Below the pieces are notes generated by a model, which was given only the letters and a program-made list of their open reading frames with translations, was not told where the DNA came from and made no database searches. The translations under genes and the position numbers were made by a program. DNA of 21,538 nucleotides. Origin: an uncultured Selenomonadales bacterium (lineage in GTDB: Bacteria > Bacillota > Negativicutes > Selenomonadales > Selenomonadaceae). Location: assembly GCA_937910665.1 (NCBI GenBank), contig CALEPR010000033.1:1-21538 (forward strand), written 5' to 3'. This document shows, in pieces, positions 1-7,620 of this stretch; position 1 is the stretch's first letter, and every line of letters begins with the position of its first letter.

Positions 1-1
1 C

Positions 2-838
2 GCAGGAATGCTCCAGCTGGTGTTCCGCGAGCAGAAGGCCTTTACCTGGAGCCTCGTCTTCTATGCCATGACGGGCCTGTTCATTGCGCTCTGGCTCTAT
101 CACTCCTACGCCCTGCCCAGAAACGAGTTTCCCAACAGGGGCGACGACGGCGGCGAGGCGCAGCCCCGGCGGCAGTTCTCCATGGAGAAGTTCGCCGAGA
201 CGCTAAGAACCTTCTTCACCAAGCTGCCCCTGCGCGCCACGGTCATGGCCATGCTCTTCCTGCTGCTCTACCGCTTTCCCGAAGCCATGCTCACCAAGAT
301 GAGCGCCACCTTCCTCATGCGCCCCGGCAGCGAGGGCGGCCTGGGCCTGTCGCCACAGGAGTTCGGACTGGCCAGCGGCACCGTCGGACTCATCGGACTG
401 ACCCTTGGCGGCATCATCGGCGGCATCGTTGCCAGCCGCGACGGACTGAAACACTGGTGGTGGCCAATGGTGATGGCCATCACGCTGCCCGACATTGTCT
501 ACGTCTACATGAGCTATGCCATGCCCGGCAACCTGTGGACCATCAGTGGCTGCCTCTTCGTCGAGCAGTTCGGCTACGGCTTTGGCTTCACCGCCCTGAC
601 ACTCTACATGCTCTTCTACAGCATGGGCGAGTTCAAGACCTCCCACTATGCCATCTGCACCGGCATCTCCTATCTCGGACTGATGCTGCCCGGAATGGTG
701 TCGGGCTACCTCAAGGACCTCATGGGCTACCGCTCGTTCTTCGTCCTCGTCATGGCGTTTTGTGCCGTCACCTTCATCGTTGCGGCCCTCATCAAGATTG
801 ATCCGGAGTTCGGAAAGAAGCAAAAGCCCGAAGAATAG
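2..838 (+). CDS. AmpG-family MFS transporter, C-terminal part (5' end outside window)
   Basis: The reading frame is already open at the left edge, so this is the last 278 or so residues of a protein that is usually about 420 long in Bacteroidales. It is very hydrophobic with several membrane helices. Stretches such as RFPEAML, GLIGLTLGGIIGGIVA, ITLPDIVYVY, FVEQFGYGFGFTA and the end KIDPEFGKK match the Bacteroides proteins annotated as AmpG-family muropeptide permeases, which move cell-wall fragments across the inner membrane. The substrate is inferred from the family only. Composition is GC-rich, unlike the DNA to the right of 3060. A 317-bp gap with tandem repeats follows before the next gene on the same strand. 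Confidence 0.85.
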   Translation, partial: AGMLQLVFREQKAFTWSLVFYAMTGLFIALWLYHSYALPRNEFPNRGDDGGEAQPRRQFSMEKFAETLRTFFTKLPLRATVMAMLFLLLYRFPEAMLTKMSATFLMRPGSEGGLGLSPQEFGLASGTVGLIGLTLGGIIGGIVASRDGLKHWWWPMVMAITLPDIVYVYMSYAMPGNLWTISGCLFVEQFGYGFGFTALTLYMLFYSMGEFKTSHYAICTGISYLGLMLPGMVSGYLKDLMGYRSFFVLVMAFCAVTFIVAALIKIDPEFGKKQKPEE

Positions 839-863
839 CGGCCCTATCGTGCTGCATTCTGGG

Positions 864-972
864 TCATTCTGCACAGCAAAAAGGGCCATTCTGCATGGCA
901 GAAAGGGCCATTCTGCACAGCAAAAAGGGCCATTCTGCACAGCAAAAAGGGCCATTCTGCATGGCAAAAAGG
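864..972. repeat. Five 22-bp tandem repeats
   Basis: Units start at 864, 886, 908, 930 and 952. Each runs from CCATTCTGCA to AAAGGG (the first starts TCATT, the last ends AAAAAGG). Two variants occur, with CACAGCAAAA or CATGGCAGAAA in the middle. The second unit contains the small palindrome TTCTGCATGGCAGAA. A possible degenerate continuation of the same 22-nt spacing is seen at 993 and 1015 (GCGTCRAATCGCA). The rest of the 839-1155 gap holds only the promoter noted separately. The repeat is open in several frames but none of these looks like a real protein. Confidence 0.85.
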
Positions 973-1126
973 ATTTGCTTGCGCCGCGATTAGCGTCAAA
1001 TCGCAGGCCGTTTTGCGTCGAATCGCACGGCAGGGCAGCACAAATGGCCAGCCAAACTAAATCAATAAAAATCAGGGAGAAGCAAAAAATATTCGTGAAA
1101 CATGGTGCTGTTCATGAAAAAATGAC

Positions 1127-1134
1127 TAACTTTG
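1127..1134 (+). promoter_or_regulatory. Bacteroidales-type -7 box (TAACTTTG) before glgA
   Basis: TAACTTTG fits the Bacteroidetes -7 consensus TAnnTTTG and lies 21 nt upstream of the glycogen synthase ATG at 1156. No convincing -33 box is visible. Its position argues against the in-frame TTG at 1132 being the start. It also supports assigning this end of the window to Bacteroidales. Confidence 0.5.
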
Positions 1135-1155
1135 TCGCCGCTTAGAAAAACAATA

Positions 1156-1476
1156 ATGGAAAAAAACATACTTATTCCTGATTATATTTTCGAATCAAGC
1201 TGGGAAGTTTGCAATAAAGTGGGCGGCATCTACACCGTTCTGTCGACACGGGCAAGGATCCTGCAGGAACGGTTCAACGACAGAATCATCTTCATAGGCC
1301 CCGACTTCTGGAAAGAACATGAGAGCCCCTATTTCCGCGAAGACAAGTCACTCTTTGCCGAGTGGCAATGGCTTGCCAAGGAGAGCGGACTCAAAGTGAG
1401 GGTCGGCAGGTGGACTGTTCCGGGCGAACCCATTGCCGTGCTGGTAGACTTCACCCCCATCGTCCTGGACCCATAG
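1156..1476 (+). pseudogene. glgA: Glycogen synthase, N-terminal fragment cut by a junction
   Basis: The first 101 residues match the start of Bacteroides-type glycogen synthase (GT5/GT3-like family, normally about 550 residues), with IPDYIFESSWEVCNKVGGIY, FIGPDFW and VGRWTVPGEPIAVLVDFTP. KVGGIY is the sugar-nucleotide-binding loop near the N-terminus. After VDFTP (codon ending at 1458) the frame reads five unrelated residues and stops at 1474-1476. The sequence from there matches ruvX on the other strand, so the gene is broken at a DNA junction and not by a point mutation. ATG 1156 is chosen because the promoter-like box overlaps the earlier TTG at 1132. A product from this fragment would be inactive. 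Confidence 0.85.
1452..1458. other. Junction 1: glgA fragment meets ruvX fragment
   Basis: On the plus strand, recognisable glycogen synthase coding ends at 1458. On the minus strand, recognisable RuvX coding (MRIMGLDYGSRTMGV) ends at 1452. The two truncated genes therefore run into each other within about 7 bp (ACCCC region), with no spacer or mobile-element end. This pattern fits an assembly or amplification chimera with short microhomology. Confidence 0.8.
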
Positions 1477-1496
1477 TCCAATCCCATTATGCGCAT
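1452..1496 (-). pseudogene. ruvX: RuvX (YqgF) N-terminal fragment, 15 codons
   Basis: Starting at the ATG at 1496 the minus strand reads MRIMGLDYGSRTMGV. This is the highly conserved beginning of the YqgF/RuvX Holliday-junction resolvase-like nuclease (GLDYGxxxxGVA), including the first catalytic Asp in LDYG. The next residues of the family (AVSD) are absent because the frame passes into antisense of glgA. It starts 1 nt after the ireB stop, the usual ireB-ruvX order in Firmicutes, which supports the call although it is very short. Confidence 0.75.
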
Positions 1497-1497
1497 C

Positions 1498-1767
1498 TTA
1501 CTTCGCGTCCCAGCCCTTGGTGCGGATGTACTCGCTGAGCAATTCCTCGACGAGCTCGTCCCTCTCAACCTTCATGATCAGGCTGCGGGCCGCCTTGTGA
1601 CTGGTGATGTAGGTGGGATCTCCCGACATGATGTATCCCACTATCTGATTGACGGGATTGTATCCCTTCTCGGTCAGCGCCTCATATACCGTGGAAAGGA
1701 CGATCTTTACGCCCGTTTCCTGTTCCTTACCGACGCTGATGAATTGAGTATCACCTAAATTTTCCAT
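1498..1767 (-). CDS. ireB: IreB-family (UPF0297) regulatory phosphoprotein
   Basis: An 89-residue protein with the family core VLSTVYEALTEKGYNP, NQIVGYIMSGDPTYI and ERDELVEELL. IreB is a small soluble Firmicutes protein; in Enterococcus it is phosphorylated by the Ser/Thr kinase IreK and affects cephalosporin tolerance. Its role elsewhere is less clear. The start is ATG 1767, with AGGA 6 nt upstream, in preference to the in-frame TTG at 1782. Its length is normal for the family. The gene is followed by ruvX as usual, but what lies upstream is glgB where alaS would be more common. GC-rich composition matches the adjoining 3' part of glgB and not the genes beyond 3060. Confidence 0.9.
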   Translation of the reverse strand: MENLGDTQFISVGKEQETGVKIVLSTVYEALTEKGYNPVNQIVGYIMSGDPTYITSHKAARSLIMKVERDELVEELLSEYIRTKGWDAK

Positions 1768-1793
1768 ATCATGTCCTTTCAAACTTTTTACGG

Positions 1794-1833
1794 GCTTTAA
1801 TTTTTAAATTCGTCAGAATTTAAAAATTAAAGC
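1794..1833 (-). terminator. Perfect 18-bp AT-rich inverted repeat over the glgB stop codon
   Basis: Two perfect 18-nt arms (GCTTTAATTTTTAAATTC and its complement) flank a 4-nt loop. The loop carries most of the glgB stop codon, so the last five or so codons of glgB form one arm. There is no separate T-tract after the hairpin. A terminator or 3'-end stabilising hairpin is plausible but unproven. The tract is strikingly AT-rich within GC-rich DNA. Confidence 0.45.
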
Positions 1834-3720
1834 AGTGTATGGGGCCAGATCTATCACCAGATGATATTTCTGGAACACGCACTCACCTACCTGTGCGGGC
1901 ACGTCCTCGGGCACCGCATTTCCGTTTCCGCCATATCTTTTATCGTCAGAATTGAGCACAAGCTTAAATTTTTTCCTGGACGGAACGGGTACCCAGTAAT
2001 TTTCCCATCTCATCGGGGTCATGTTGAGCACGAAGAGCAGGTTGTTCTTGCCGGTCTCGTCGCGTCTCACGAAGCTGTACACGCTCCTGTCGGCGTCGTC
2101 GGCGTTCATCCATTCGAAGCCGGCCCAGTCGTTGTCTATACGGTACAGGCAGGGATATTTGTTGTAGACTTCGAGCAGGTCCTTGACGTAGGTCTGCATT
2201 CCGCGGTTGTATTCGCGGTCGAGCAGGAACCAGTCAAGCTCCCTCTTTTCGCTCCATTCCCTCTCCTGGCCAAATTCCTGGCCCATAAAAAGTAGCTTTT
2301 TGCCCTCGTGTCCTATCATGAAGGTGTAGCCGAGCCTGAGGTTCGCATACTTGTCGACCTCATAGCCGGGCATCTTGTTGACCATGGAACACTTGAGGTG
2401 AACCACCTCGTCATGCGAAAGCGGCAGGATGTAATTCTCCGCGCTGTTGTAGGACATGGCAAAGGTCAGCAGGTTGTGTGCGCCCTTGCGGAAATATGCG
2501 TCCTGCTTCATGTATTCACAGAAGTCATGCATCCAGCCCATGTTCCACTTGAAGGAGAAGCCCAGTCCGTCGTCTTCCACGCGGCCGGTGATCTTCGGCC
2601 ATGCCGTCGACTCCTCCGCGATGGTCAGGAAAGAAGGATAGGATCCCCTGACCACGGAATTGAGGTGCTTGAAGAACTCGATGGCTTCATAATTCTTGTT
2701 GCCCCCGTCCTCGTTGGGCAGCCACTGGCCGTCCTTTTTGCCATAATCCAGGTACAGCATCGAGGCCACGGCGTCTACGCGGATGCCGTCCACGTGAAAT
2801 TCCCGCGCCCAGTAGAGCACGTTCGCGATCAGGAAATTCTTGACCTCGGTCTTGCCGTAGTTAAATATCTTGGTTCCCCAGTCGGGATGCTCGCCCAGGC
2901 GGGGATCCGGGTGCTCGTAGAGCGGCTCGCCGTCGAAATCGGCCAGGCCGAAATCATCGCGCGGGAAATGCGCCGGGACCCAGTCCATGATGACGCCGAT
3001 GCCGTTTCGGTGCGCCATGTCCACGAGATAGCGGAAGTCGTCCGGCTCGCCGTAACGGCTTGTAGCTGCATAGTAGCCTGTAGTTTGATAGCCCCAAGAA
3101 CCGTCGAAGGGGTGTTCGGTAAGAGGCATAAACTCAATATGCGTGTAGTTCATTTTCTTGACGTAAGCAATCAACTTGTCTGCAAGTTCGCGGTAAGAAA
3201 GATAACCTTCTTTGCCGTCGCCTTCATTTTTGTGTTTGCGCTGCCAAGAACCTGCGTGAACTTCATAAATCAGCATTGGTCGCGAATAAGAAGGTTCTTT
3301 CGTCTTCGCTTCCATATACTCGCCGTCGCTCCACTCATAATTTTCCAAGTCATAGACACGCGACGCAGTTGCAGGTTTTTTCTCTGCGTAAAAGCCGTAA
3401 GGATCAGCTTTCAAAATGTGCGGCCCGCCCCACTGTGGTTCGATTGAGTATTTGTAAAGCGCACCTGCCTTGACACCTTCAATAAAAATCTCCCACGTCT
3501 CGCCGTCGTCAAGTCTAATCATTCTGTGAACGCGACTGTCCCAGCCGTTGAAGTCACCAACTACACTTACAGACTTGGCATTTTTCGCCCAGACTGCAAA
3601 GCGTACGCCTTTTTTACCGTCCTGCTCGGCAAGATGTGCGCCGAGCATTTCATATGCGTGAAAATTTGTTCCCTGATGAAACAAATATAAGCCATATTCG
3701 TCAAGATTTGAAGTTTTCAC
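1813..3720 (-). CDS. glgB: 1,4-alpha-glucan branching enzyme (mosaic of two sources)
   Basis: A 635-residue GH13 branching enzyme of normal length. It cuts an alpha-1,4 chain and reattaches it by an alpha-1,6 bond during glycogen synthesis. A CBM48-type N-terminal domain (about 20-110, VVGDFNGWD) precedes the catalytic barrel. Visible motifs are EFMPLTEHPFDGSWGYQ, the nucleophile Asp316 in DGIRVDAVAS, acid/base Glu369 in TIAEES and LSHDEVVH. The start is GTG 3720 with AAGGGGG upstream. Codons change abruptly near residue 220 (about 3060). The N-terminal third is AT-richer, like glgP, and the rest is GC-rich, like ireB. The frame and motifs remain intact, so the join lies at a matching place in two orthologues. 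It may not be a real gene of one organism. It is the last gene of the glg run. Confidence 0.93.
   Translation of the reverse strand: MKTSNLDEYGLYLFHQGTNFHAYEMLGAHLAEQDGKKGVRFAVWAKNAKSVSVVGDFNGWDSRVHRMIRLDDGETWEIFIEGVKAGALYKYSIEPQWGGPHILKADPYGFYAEKKPATASRVYDLENYEWSDGEYMEAKTKEPSYSRPMLIYEVHAGSWQRKHKNEGDGKEGYLSYRELADKLIAYVKKMNYTHIEFMPLTEHPFDGSWGYQTTGYYAATSRYGEPDDFRYLVDMAHRNGIGVIMDWVPAHFPRDDFGLADFDGEPLYEHPDPRLGEHPDWGTKIFNYGKTEVKNFLIANVLYWAREFHVDGIRVDAVASMLYLDYGKKDGQWLPNEDGGNKNYEAIEFFKHLNSVVRGSYPSFLTIAEESTAWPKITGRVEDDGLGFSFKWNMGWMHDFCEYMKQDAYFRKGAHNLLTFAMSYNSAENYILPLSHDEVVHLKCSMVNKMPGYEVDKYANLRLGYTFMIGHEGKKLLFMGQEFGQEREWSEKRELDWFLLDREYNRGMQTYVKDLLEVYNKYPCLYRIDNDWAGFEWMNADDADRSVYSFVRRDETGKNNLLFVLNMTPMRWENYWVPVPSRKKFKLVLNSDDKRYGGNGNAVPEDVPAQVGECVFQKYHLVIDLAPYTALIFKF
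3050..3070. other. Junction 2: composition switch inside glgB
   Basis: To the left, for example 2881-2940, the DNA is about 70% GC by eye. To the right, for example 3481-3540, it is below 50%. Codon choice changes at about 3060, in the codons for AATSRYGEP, a conserved stretch of branching enzymes. The reading frame is uninterrupted. Confidence 0.65.
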
Positions 3721-3743
3721 AAATTCACGCCCCCTTTTTTCAA

Positions 3744-3804
3744 TGAGGAGTTAGGAGTTAGGAGTTAGGAATTTTTTCATTCCTCATTCCTCATTCCTAA
3801 TTAG
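3744..3804. repeat. Heptad palindromic repeat, glgP-glgB gap
   Basis: The plus strand shows three GAGTTAG heptads, a T-rich loop, then CATTCCT heptads. The two halves form a long imperfect hairpin. It begins about 10 nt after the glgP stop codon in the direction of transcription and ends before the glgB ribosome site. Confidence 0.85.
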
Positions 3805-3813
3805 TAAATGTAC

Positions 3814-6279
3814 TTACTGGACTTTGCAAGGTTCAATGTTCCAAATTTCGTTGGCGTATTCATCAATGGTTCTGTCGGAGGAGAAACGCGCGGAGTTGGC
3901 GATGTTGATAGCGGCAGATTTAAGCCAGCCCATTCTGTCTTGATAACGAGCGTAAATTTCTGCGTGAGCGTCGATATAGGCGTTGAAGTCTTTAAGGATG
4001 AAAAATTCGTCGTTGCCTTGGAAGAAGTAGTCGCGAAGGGAATGGAAATGACCGTAAGAGCCGTCAGTCAATCTGTTCAGGACAAGTTTAACATTTTCAT
4101 TGCTGTTGAATTCATTCCACGCGGAGTACTCGCCTGTTTCATAGTAGCGGAGAACTTCGCCGGCCTTCAAGCCGAAAATAACAATATTATCATCGCCGAC
4201 TGCCTCGCGAATTTCAACATTTGCGCCGTCTAGAGTGCCGAGAGTTATTGCGCCATTCATCATGAATTTCATATTGCCTGTGCCGGATGCTTCTTTTGAG
4301 GCAGTAGAAATTTGTTCGGAAACGTCGGCGGCAGGATAGACAATTTCGCCGATGGAGACTCCGAAATTTTCAATGAAGACAACCTTGAGCTTGCCGTTAA
4401 TACTCGCGTCATTGTTAATTTTATTTGCCACAGCCAGAATCAAGCGGATAGTTTCCTTTGCGATGAAGTAGCCAGGTGCAGCTTTTCCGCCGAAGAAGTA
4501 AGTTGTAGCGGGCGGGTTGTAGCTGGGGTCGGCTTTAATTTTTTCGTACTGCCACATGATATGCAAGATATTCATGAGTTGTCGTTTGTAACTGTGTATG
4601 CGCTTGACTTGAATATCAAAAATCGTGTTGGGGTCAACGTCAATGTTATTATGTTTTTTAATGTAGTCGGCGAGGGCGACTTTGCGAATATGTTTAATCT
4701 CCGACAGTTCTTCAAGGAATTTTTTGTTATCGACCATTTCATTAAGAAGTTCAAGCTGTTCGGGGTGGCGGTGCCAAATTCTGCTGCTGATAGTTCTGTC
4801 GATTAAGTCTGCGAGTTCGGGATTTGCGCCCATGAGCCAGCGACGGTGAGTAATGCCGTTAGTTTTGTTGTTGAACATTCTTGGCCAATATTCGTAGAAG
4901 TCGTGAAGGGTAGTTGATTTTAAGATGTCTGAATGGATACGCGCCACGCCGTTTACGCTGTGAGAGCCGACGATTGAGAGTCTAGCCATATGAACCAAGC
5001 CGTTTTCGATAATGGACATAGCGCGAAGTTTATCGACGTTGTCGGGGTAGCGAGCGCGAATATATTCACAGTGACGGCGGTTAATTTCATCGATAATCAT
5101 GTAAATTCTTGGGAGGAGAGCGCGGAACATATCGACAGGCCAAGTCTCCAACGCCTCAGGCATGATAGTGTGGTTAGTGTAAGCGACAGTACCGCGGGTG
5201 ATAGTCCAAGCCTCGTTCCATTCCAAGCCGTACTCATCAACAAACAGGCGCATAAGTTCAGCGACACAAAGAGCGGGGTGAGTGTCGTTAATGTGAATGG
5301 CGACTTTTTTATCGAATTCGCGGATATTGAAGCCGGAGCGGGCGAAGTGACGGACGATAGATTGAACGCCGGCGGAGACCATGAAGTATTCTTGGATTAG
5401 GCGCATACGTCTACCTTCGTTGGAGGAGTCGTCTGGGTAGAGGTATTGGGTGATAGATTCGACGAAGTTGCGGTAGTCATTTTTGGCGCGCAACTGGTCG
5501 TGAGTGAGCATACCGTAGTCTGAAAAGTCGCGATTAACTTCAGCATTCCAGAGGCGCAGAGTGTTGACAGTTTTATTGTGATAGCCGACGATCGGCACGT
5601 CGTAAGGCACAGCCATGACGATCATAGCATTTTCGTGAACCAGTTTGAGCGATCCGTCTTCCTGTTCTTTCATGTAAGCATTGCCGTTGAATTTGACATT
5701 GATCGCCTTGTCAGGTTTTCTGTACTCCCACGCGAAGCCGTCACGCAACCAGTTATCGGGAATTTCAACTTGTTGACCATTCAAAATTTTCTGCTCAAAA
5801 AGTCCATACTGGTAGCGAATACTGCAGCCGTGACCGGGCAAACGATGCGCCGCCATTGAATCAATAAAACAAGCTGCAAGTCTGCCTAAACCGCCGTTTC
5901 CAAGTCCTGCGTCGGGTTCTTCTTCAATCGCGTCTTGAAGATTCAAATTTAAATCTTCAAAAACTTCTCTGACCGCTTCCTCGATTCCGAGATTGATAAG
6001 ATTGGATTTCAAAAGTCGCCCCATCAAAAACTCAATCGAAAAATAGTAAACCTGCTTAACTTGACGATCCATGTACGCCTTGTTGGTTTTAATCCAGTTT
6101 TCGGAAATAATTTGCTTCGCAACTGCCGCGACAGTTTTGTAAATGTCAGACATTTGCAATTCATTTATATCTCGACCGAACATAATATGCGCGGAGCTGA
6201 TGAAGCGAGTTTTCAAATTTTCTTTGAGCTTTTCAAATTCTTTATTGACTGCGACTTTTTTTTCGTTTGTGTTCTGCAA
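3814..6279 (-). CDS. glgP: Glycogen/maltodextrin phosphorylase
   Basis: An 821-residue GT35 alpha-glucan phosphorylase, full length. It releases glucose-1-phosphate from the non-reducing ends of glycogen with inorganic phosphate. Motifs include YFSIEFLMGRLL, DAGLGNGGLGRLAACFIDS, HINDTHPAL, FDIQVKRIHSYKRQ and the pyridoxal-phosphate site EASGTGNMKFMMNG with Lys671. The start is TTG 6279, preceded by AAGGAGG 7 nt upstream; no ATG fits better. It lies between glgD and glgB on the same strand, with repeat-filled gaps of 145 and 93 bp. Pairing synthesis and breakdown enzymes in one cluster is common in Firmicutes. Composition is somewhat GC-richer than the genes beyond 8750, which may reflect high expression. 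Confidence 0.96.
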   Translation of the reverse strand: MQNTNEKKVAVNKEFEKLKENLKTRFISSAHIMFGRDINELQMSDIYKTVAAVAKQIISENWIKTNKAYMDRQVKQVYYFSIEFLMGRLLKSNLINLGIEEAVREVFEDLNLNLQDAIEEEPDAGLGNGGLGRLAACFIDSMAAHRLPGHGCSIRYQYGLFEQKILNGQQVEIPDNWLRDGFAWEYRKPDKAINVKFNGNAYMKEQEDGSLKLVHENAMIVMAVPYDVPIVGYHNKTVNTLRLWNAEVNRDFSDYGMLTHDQLRAKNDYRNFVESITQYLYPDDSSNEGRRMRLIQEYFMVSAGVQSIVRHFARSGFNIREFDKKVAIHINDTHPALCVAELMRLFVDEYGLEWNEAWTITRGTVAYTNHTIMPEALETWPVDMFRALLPRIYMIIDEINRRHCEYIRARYPDNVDKLRAMSIIENGLVHMARLSIVGSHSVNGVARIHSDILKSTTLHDFYEYWPRMFNNKTNGITHRRWLMGANPELADLIDRTISSRIWHRHPEQLELLNEMVDNKKFLEELSEIKHIRKVALADYIKKHNNIDVDPNTIFDIQVKRIHSYKRQLMNILHIMWQYEKIKADPSYNPPATTYFFGGKAAPGYFIAKETIRLILAVANKINNDASINGKLKVVFIENFGVSIGEIVYPAADVSEQISTASKEASGTGNMKFMMNGAITLGTLDGANVEIREAVGDDNIVIFGLKAGEVLRYYETGEYSAWNEFNSNENVKLVLNRLTDGSYGHFHSLRDYFFQGNDEFFILKDFNAYIDAHAEIYARYQDRMGWLKSAAINIANSARFSSDRTIDEYANEIWNIEPCKVQ

Positions 6280-6302
6280 GCAAATTCCTCCTTCTGCTAA
6301 TC

Positions 6303-6424
6303 AGAAATTAGGAGTTAGGAATGAGTAATTTTTTCCACTCCTAACTCCTCACTCCTTCTACCAATTAGGAATTGGGAATGAGCAATTTTAATTCCACACT
6401 CCTAACTCCTCACTCCTAATTGAA
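6303..6424. repeat. Double heptad palindromic repeat, glgD-glgP gap
   Basis: Two successive hairpins (about 6303-6359 and 6360-6424) are built from AATTAGGAGTTAGGAATGAG-type arms and complementary CTCCTAACTCCTCACTCC arms. The element starts directly after the glgD stop codon and fills almost the whole gap before the glgP ribosome site. Confidence 0.88.
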
Positions 6425-7534
6425 TTAAATTCTTGTGTTCTTGGTGACGATGTAGGGGAAAGTTTCAACACCTTTAAGCCAGCGATTTTTAGTGATGATT
6501 ACATTTTTATCGCAGATCATATTTTCAACTCTCGCGCCGTCCTCAACGTCACAGCGTTGCATCAAAATACAATCTTTGACAACTGCACCTTTGCCAACTT
6601 TTACGCCTCTGAAAATTATGCTGTTCTCGACTCTGCCGCGAATGATACAGCCGTTCGCGATGAGCGAATTTTTAACTTCAGCAGTGTCTTTGTACTGGAC
6701 AGGAACTTCATCTTTAACTTTCGTGAAGATCGGGCGTTCCTTGTTCATGAAAAGTTCTTCCCAGACTTCCGTACGCAAGCAGTCACGATTTGCTTTGTAG
6801 TAAGCCGCAGTTGAATTGATTCTTGCGACGTAACCTTTATGTTCATATGCGCTAATTTTGTGTTCGCTTGCGTGGCGAATAATTCCGTCAACCAAAAAAT
6901 CTTGTCCGCCGCGCTCATAAGTTGTGCGAACGATATAAGCAAATGTCGGAACAGGCATGAGGTATGCGCTGAGAACTGCTTTTTCGCCTTTCTTAATTCC
7001 GCGAGTTTCAGCAATGTCGGTGACAACTCCGTTTGTACTGGTTTCAATTTTAACTGTCTTGCCTTCTCTGTCTTCGTCCACAGTTTTGTAAATCATTGTA
7101 ATATCTGCGTCGCTTTCTTTGTGGAAGTCGAGAACTTTTTTGAAATCGATGTTGTAAACGTAGCTGGCGTTGACGAAAAGAACATATTTTTGATCGCTGA
7201 GTTCAGCAAAATCTAAATTTGCGTAAATATCTTTCAAGTCGCCTCTGCGCGAATCGCTGTCCGGCAGAGCGGCAGGAAGATATGTCAAACCGTCACGACG
7301 GCGAGCCAAATCCCAATCTTTACCTGAGCGAATGTGATCCAAAATTGCGCGCGAATAATCCGGCAACATAAGACCAACGCTGTTAATGCCCGAGTTAATC
7401 ATATTTGAAAGTGAGAAATCGACAACCCGATAACGTCCTGCGAAAGGCAGAGCCTCAACCGCACGTGTTGCCGCCAACTCTCTGAGCAAATCATTGCTTT
7501 CTTGAAGATTTACAATTCCCACCACTGTTTTCAA
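6425..7534 (-). CDS. glgD: GlgD, regulatory subunit of ADP-glucose pyrophosphorylase
   Basis: A 369-residue nucleotidyltransferase-like protein that lacks the glycine-rich catalytic loop. Where GlgC has AGGQGSRLKALT, it reads NLQESNDLLRELAATRAVE. Where GlgC has SGDHIYTMDY, it reads VNASYVYNID. It keeps LPFAGRYRVVDFSLSN and a C-terminal left-handed beta-helix (hexapeptide pattern, about 280-350). In Firmicutes GlgD partners GlgC and raises its activity, as shown in Geobacillus and related species. The start is TTG 7534 with AGGGG about 9 nt upstream. It lies downstream of glgC in the same direction across an 85-bp repeat-bearing gap. Confidence 0.94.
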   Translation of the reverse strand: MKTVVGIVNLQESNDLLRELAATRAVEALPFAGRYRVVDFSLSNMINSGINSVGLMLPDYSRAILDHIRSGKDWDLARRRDGLTYLPAALPDSDSRRGDLKDIYANLDFAELSDQKYVLFVNASYVYNIDFKKVLDFHKESDADITMIYKTVDEDREGKTVKIETSTNGVVTDIAETRGIKKGEKAVLSAYLMPVPTFAYIVRTTYERGGQDFLVDGIIRHASEHKISAYEHKGYVARINSTAAYYKANRDCLRTEVWEELFMNKERPIFTKVKDEVPVQYKDTAEVKNSLIANGCIIRGRVENSIIFRGVKVGKGAVVKDCILMQRCDVEDGARVENMICDKNVIITKNRWLKGVETFPYIVTKNTRI

Positions 7535-7554
7535 TGCAAAGCACCCCTTTCTGC

Positions 7555-7620
7555 TAATTAGGAATGAGGAATTAGGAGTTAATAATTAAAATTTCTCATT
7601 CCTCTTTCCTAGTTCCTAAT
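7555..7620. repeat. Heptad palindromic repeat, glgC-glgD gap
   Basis: AATTAGGAATGAGGAATTAGGAG on one side of a TTAATAATTAAAATT centre is opposed by CTCATTCCTCTTTCCTAG. The outer end merges with the glgC stop codon. It forms an imperfect hairpin between the glgC stop and the glgD ribosome site. Confidence 0.86.

Noticed and set aside
203..967. Long minus-strand open frame opposite the transporter gene
   Set aside because: Its composition is that of antisense to a membrane protein (Glu/Ala/His-rich), it runs into the tandem repeat, and it has no recognisable motif.
864..972. CRISPR-like array
   Set aside because: Units are contiguous 22-bp copies with no spacers, and there are no cas genes.
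844..1041. Repeat-rich reading frames on both strands as small proteins
   Set aside because: They are only translations of the tandem repeat (period 22 changes frame each unit), with no ribosome site or family resemblance.
1794..1833. Inverted repeat as transposon end or attachment site
   Set aside because: No transposase or integrase gene, no target duplication and no second copy in the window.
2308..3447. Long plus-strand open frame of about 379 codons
   Set aside because: It is antisense to the well-supported glgB and arises from its GC-rich codon pattern.
1156..3720. Reading glgA and glgB as one divergent or convergent glycogen locus of a single organism
   Set aside because: glgA is Bacteroidales-like and broken at 1458, while ruvX/ireB and glgB lie beyond a junction. 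Their proximity is probably artificial.
6303..6424. Heptad palindromes as simple Rho-independent terminators
   Set aside because: Most copies have imperfect stems without a following T-run and lie inside an apparent operon. Only the rfaD copy has a clear T-run.
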